This document shows positions 19,362 through 21,669 of a stretch of DNA of 21,669 nt, piece by piece. The notes below the pieces were generated by a model that was given only the letters and a program-made list of their open reading frames with translations, ran no database searches and had not been told where the DNA came from. This stretch comes from Vairimorpha apis BRL 01 (lineage: Eukaryota; Microsporidia; Nosematidae): the NCBI GenBank assembly GCA_000447185.1, contig KE646965.1, forward strand, positions 4,123 to 25,791, given 5' to 3'. The translations under genes and the position numbers were made by a program. How positions within the stretch are numbered: the first letter of the stretch is position 1; the number at the start of each line of letters is the position of its first letter.

Positions 19362-20978
19362 TTATTTCACAGTATAAAATTTTACATATGTTCTTTTATT
19401 TGTTGTTAAGTGTATTCCAAGTGCCGTACTTATAGGAATTAATCCACAAAACATGATCATTTTATCTTTCACAATTTCATCTGTATATAACCACGAGGTA
19501 ATCAAACATTGTCCACTTTCATCTTCTAAAACTAATCTTACAAATTTTCTTATTTTTACATCTTCAATTTCTATACTTTCATTGGTTTTGTCCATTAGAT
19601 ATTTTATATTTTCAAGTTCGCTGTCAAGATCTTCAACTGTATTTCTATAATCCTTTACTTGAACGACAAATTTACTTTCTATAACTCGTTTTACAGTACC
19701 TTTAATACAACTTACAATACCGCCTTCTTTTTCTATTTCTGAAATTCGTTTCCTAAATGAAAGTTTTTTTTATAACCAAGTTTCCTTGTACAATAACATG
19801 TACTAAAAGAATTGTAAAAAGCTTTTAAAATGCAATATTCATAATTATAATCTAAAATCGATATATTTTTTTCAAGAAGAAAGTTACATCCAAACAATTT
19901 TATTTTGTGACCAATTTGTATTTTTTTATGTTTAAAATATTTTGCCAAAATTTTATCTAATTCAATAAGTATAGAAAAATAACCGTCATATACCTCAATA
20001 ATATTATTGTCAATTTTTAAAATTAATAAAATCATATATTTATAAGAAAAATCATCGCCTTCAATTATTCTTCTTAGAATAGAATACTCAGAATTAATTC
20101 TTTTACTTATATTTTTTAATAAATAATTATATGTTTCTTGATTTTCATTTAATTTTTTATTTAGAAAAGATCTAACCATACCCATCTATATTGAATCTTT
20201 AACAATTTACATTCGATTTTTGCAAAATTTTTCTTAATCTTTTCGTAAAAATACATATATTTAGCCTTTTCTTCTAATATTGTCGAAACATGTCCTTTTT
20301 TTGGGATATTATACATACGAATTGGTCTATTTATTTTACAATTTATAAATTTTGGCTGTTTTAGTAAATCTTTTGTAATTTCTATTTTTTTATTATGTCC
20401 AGTTTTAAAATAAGACTCTATTTTATTATTATCTAAATTTTTTGTATTATATTTATGATCGTCCATTTTTTTTTCATCAATATCCTCATTTTTTTTATAT
20501 TTTAAATTTTTTATATTTTCAACAGTATTATTTTTCTCATTAAATTTTATCAAATGGTTATCACCACAACTAAAATCTGTAAAGTTTATTTTTTCTTCTA
20601 AAATAGAACTTTTTCTTATTTTTTTCGACTTTGATTATCACAAAGTGAATTTTTTATAGATTTTTCATTACAAACGTTTAAATTTAAATTGTATTCTTTT
20701 AAATTTGTAAAAATTAGTTCGTTATCGTCAGATAAACATTTATCTTCTTTTTGAAGTAAATTTATATCAGTGTCTATATTAATATTTTCAAGTGATTCTT
20801 CAAGAAAACTTTCGTTTTCTATATCAATACAACTAGAGAATGTTGCAAAATCGTCATCTAATATTAATTCACTGTTTTGCTCGATTTTCAAATCTGCAGC
20901 GTTAGAATGTATAGATGAATTAATATCTTCTGAATTAAAACTAAAATTTATATCTAAAAAGTCATCATCTGAATTCAT
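19362..20978 (-). CDS. BRCA2: Reduced BRCA2-like Rad51 mediator, frame broken three times
   Basis: BRCA2/Brh2 proteins load Rad51 on single-stranded DNA in homologous recombination. Positions refer to the joined reading, about 539 residues. 1-118 is an acidic N-terminus. Two BRC-type motifs follow: FSCGDNHLIKF at 136-146 and FKTGHNKKIEITKDLLKQ at 191-208. The helical domain ends at YRWVWLDLF (264-272). OB1 is at about 312-405 (YKYMILLILKI, VYDGYFSILIELD, IQIGHKIKLFGC, then the CTRKLGY end). OB2 begins after GGIVSCIKGTVKRV and continues as VKIRKFVRLVLED, SWLY and TYVKFY to the stop. The tower insertion and OB3 are missing. The ATG at 20978 has CCC six bases upstream. Breaks lie at 20619-20625 (T7 on the plus strand), about 20165-20168 (a four-base run) and 19764-19771 (T8); each fits one missing base. 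The Met codons at 20185 and 19595 and the Leu codon at 20553 are internal. The family call rests on motif order and spacing and is fairly firm. Confidence 0.82.
20356..20409 (-). other. BRC-type motif 2 (FKTG variant) in the BRCA2-like gene
   Basis: Encodes FKTGHNKKIEITKDLLKQ, closely following the BRC layout F-x-T-A-x-x-K-x-h-x-I followed by a short helix. Gly again replaces Ala at +3. It starts 55 residues after motif 1. Confidence 0.68.
20542..20574 (-). other. BRC-type motif 1 (FSCG variant) in the BRCA2-like gene
   Basis: Encodes FSCGDNHLIKF. Spacing matches a BRC repeat: Phe at 0, small residue at +3, hydrophobic at +8 and +10. Gly replaces the usual Ala at +3. Confidence 0.5.
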
Positions 20979-20984
20979 GTTAAA

Positions 20985-20987
20985 GGG
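20985..20987 (-). promoter_or_regulatory. CCC promoter element of the BRCA2-like gene
   Basis: AAAACCCTTTAAC directly precedes ATG on the minus strand, with six bases between CCC and ATG. Confidence 0.6.
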
Positions 20988-21669
20988 TTTTGTTTATTAC
21001 TCAATCTATTTTAACTAGAATAAACATCTTTTAAATATATATTAAATTTTTTAAATATTTTTTTTAAATAATTTTATATTTTATTTATTGTATTAACATT
21101 AACAAATCGAAAATCATAGATTTTCAATTTTAATAATATATAAAAACAATGTGTTTTTATTTTTAAAATTATTTTATCGAAATATGAATTTTATATAAAT
21201 AATATTACAATAATTTAATTTTAAAAATAATATTAAAAAATTATTTTTAAAAAAATATAAATCTATGTTGTAATTAATGTCGTTTATTCAAAAATATCAA
21301 CTTAAAAAAATAAATAAGATGTAAAAATGTTTTTTTAAATATTGAAGTAAAATAATAAATAATTTCTATCTCATTTTTTTTATTATAAAGAATAAAATTG
21401 TCTTATTTTTAAATAAATTAATTGTAAAAATTTTATCATTAAATCAATGAAAATATTATTTAGGTTATTTAAAATCTAGTCTCTACTTATTTTTATTGAT
21501 AATGGAAAAGAATACAAATTTAAAAAAATTGATTATTAAATATAATAGCATAAAAATTAAAAATAATCAATTAAAAACAATTATAATAATGAAAAGCATA
21601 TTTGATTAAATTTTTTTAAATAACTTTATTTTTTTAATAATTAAGTTATGCAACATTTTTAAATTTTTA
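20988..21669. other. AT-rich right flank
   Basis: About 0.68 kb upstream of the BRCA2-like gene. A 35-codon ORF at 21502-21609 (+) has no CCC element and is within chance expectation at this base composition. Nothing else seen. Confidence 0.5.

Noticed and set aside
19453..19650. Plus-strand ORF opposite BRCA2 OB2
   Set aside because: Antisense shadow of conserved OB2 sequence.
20770..21018. Plus-strand Ser-rich ORF opposite the BRCA2 N-terminus
   Set aside because: Antisense of an acidic coding region; the minus strand has CCC before its ATG.
21502..21609. 35-codon ORF at the right edge
   Set aside because: A/T-driven Lys/Ile/Asn composition, no CCC element; expected by chance.

Overview
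The window looks like a microsporidian nuclear contig, probably from an AT-rich Nosema/Vairimorpha-like lineage. The evidence is very high A+T (intergenic DNA is close to pure A/T), short eukaryotic proteins without visible introns, AATAAA signals overlapping stop codons, and above all a CCC or CCCC element 1-9 nt before the start codon of eight of the ten genes. CCC-like elements at the start codon are a known hallmark of microsporidian promoters. The species is inference; no rRNA or tRNA is present to confirm it.

Layout. Left edge: first codons of a minus-strand gene (1-26), then a DUF167/UPF0235 protein (332-601, +) convergent with a Rad4/XPC-like nucleotide-excision-repair protein (733-1883, -). 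Centre: a secreted Cys-rich protein (3574-4338, +), a Lys-rich probable nuclear protein (6032-6740, -), a secreted protein with a charged Lys/Glu/Gly/Pro tail (8398-9086, -), a ubiquitin-specific protease (9545-10435, +) and SMC6 (11111-14068, +). Right: a second secreted Cys-rich protein (16571-17635, +) and a reduced BRCA2-like protein (19362-20978, -). Gene-poor stretches of 0.5-2.5 kb separate them, so gene density is low for a microsporidium.

Two themes stand out. First, three genome-maintenance proteins fall in one window: Rad4/XPC (damage recognition), SMC6 (SMC5/6 complex) and a BRCA2-like Rad51 mediator with two BRC-type motifs, a helical/OB1/OB2 region and no tower or third OB fold. 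Second, there are three signal-peptide proteins of unknown function, two of them Cys-rich and sharing GTTT-repeat DNA at similar distances upstream.

Five genes have broken frames: Rad4, the Lys-rich gene, the charged-tail secreted gene, SMC6 (six breaks) and BRCA2 (three breaks). All thirteen breaks go the same way, the loss of one base, and twelve lie in or next to A/T runs of six or more. Protein similarity continues straight across the breaks in the recognisable families. Undercalled homopolymers in the assembly are the simplest explanation. Recent decay of repair genes, or slippage on A-tracts that restores frame, are less likely alternatives that deserve a test.
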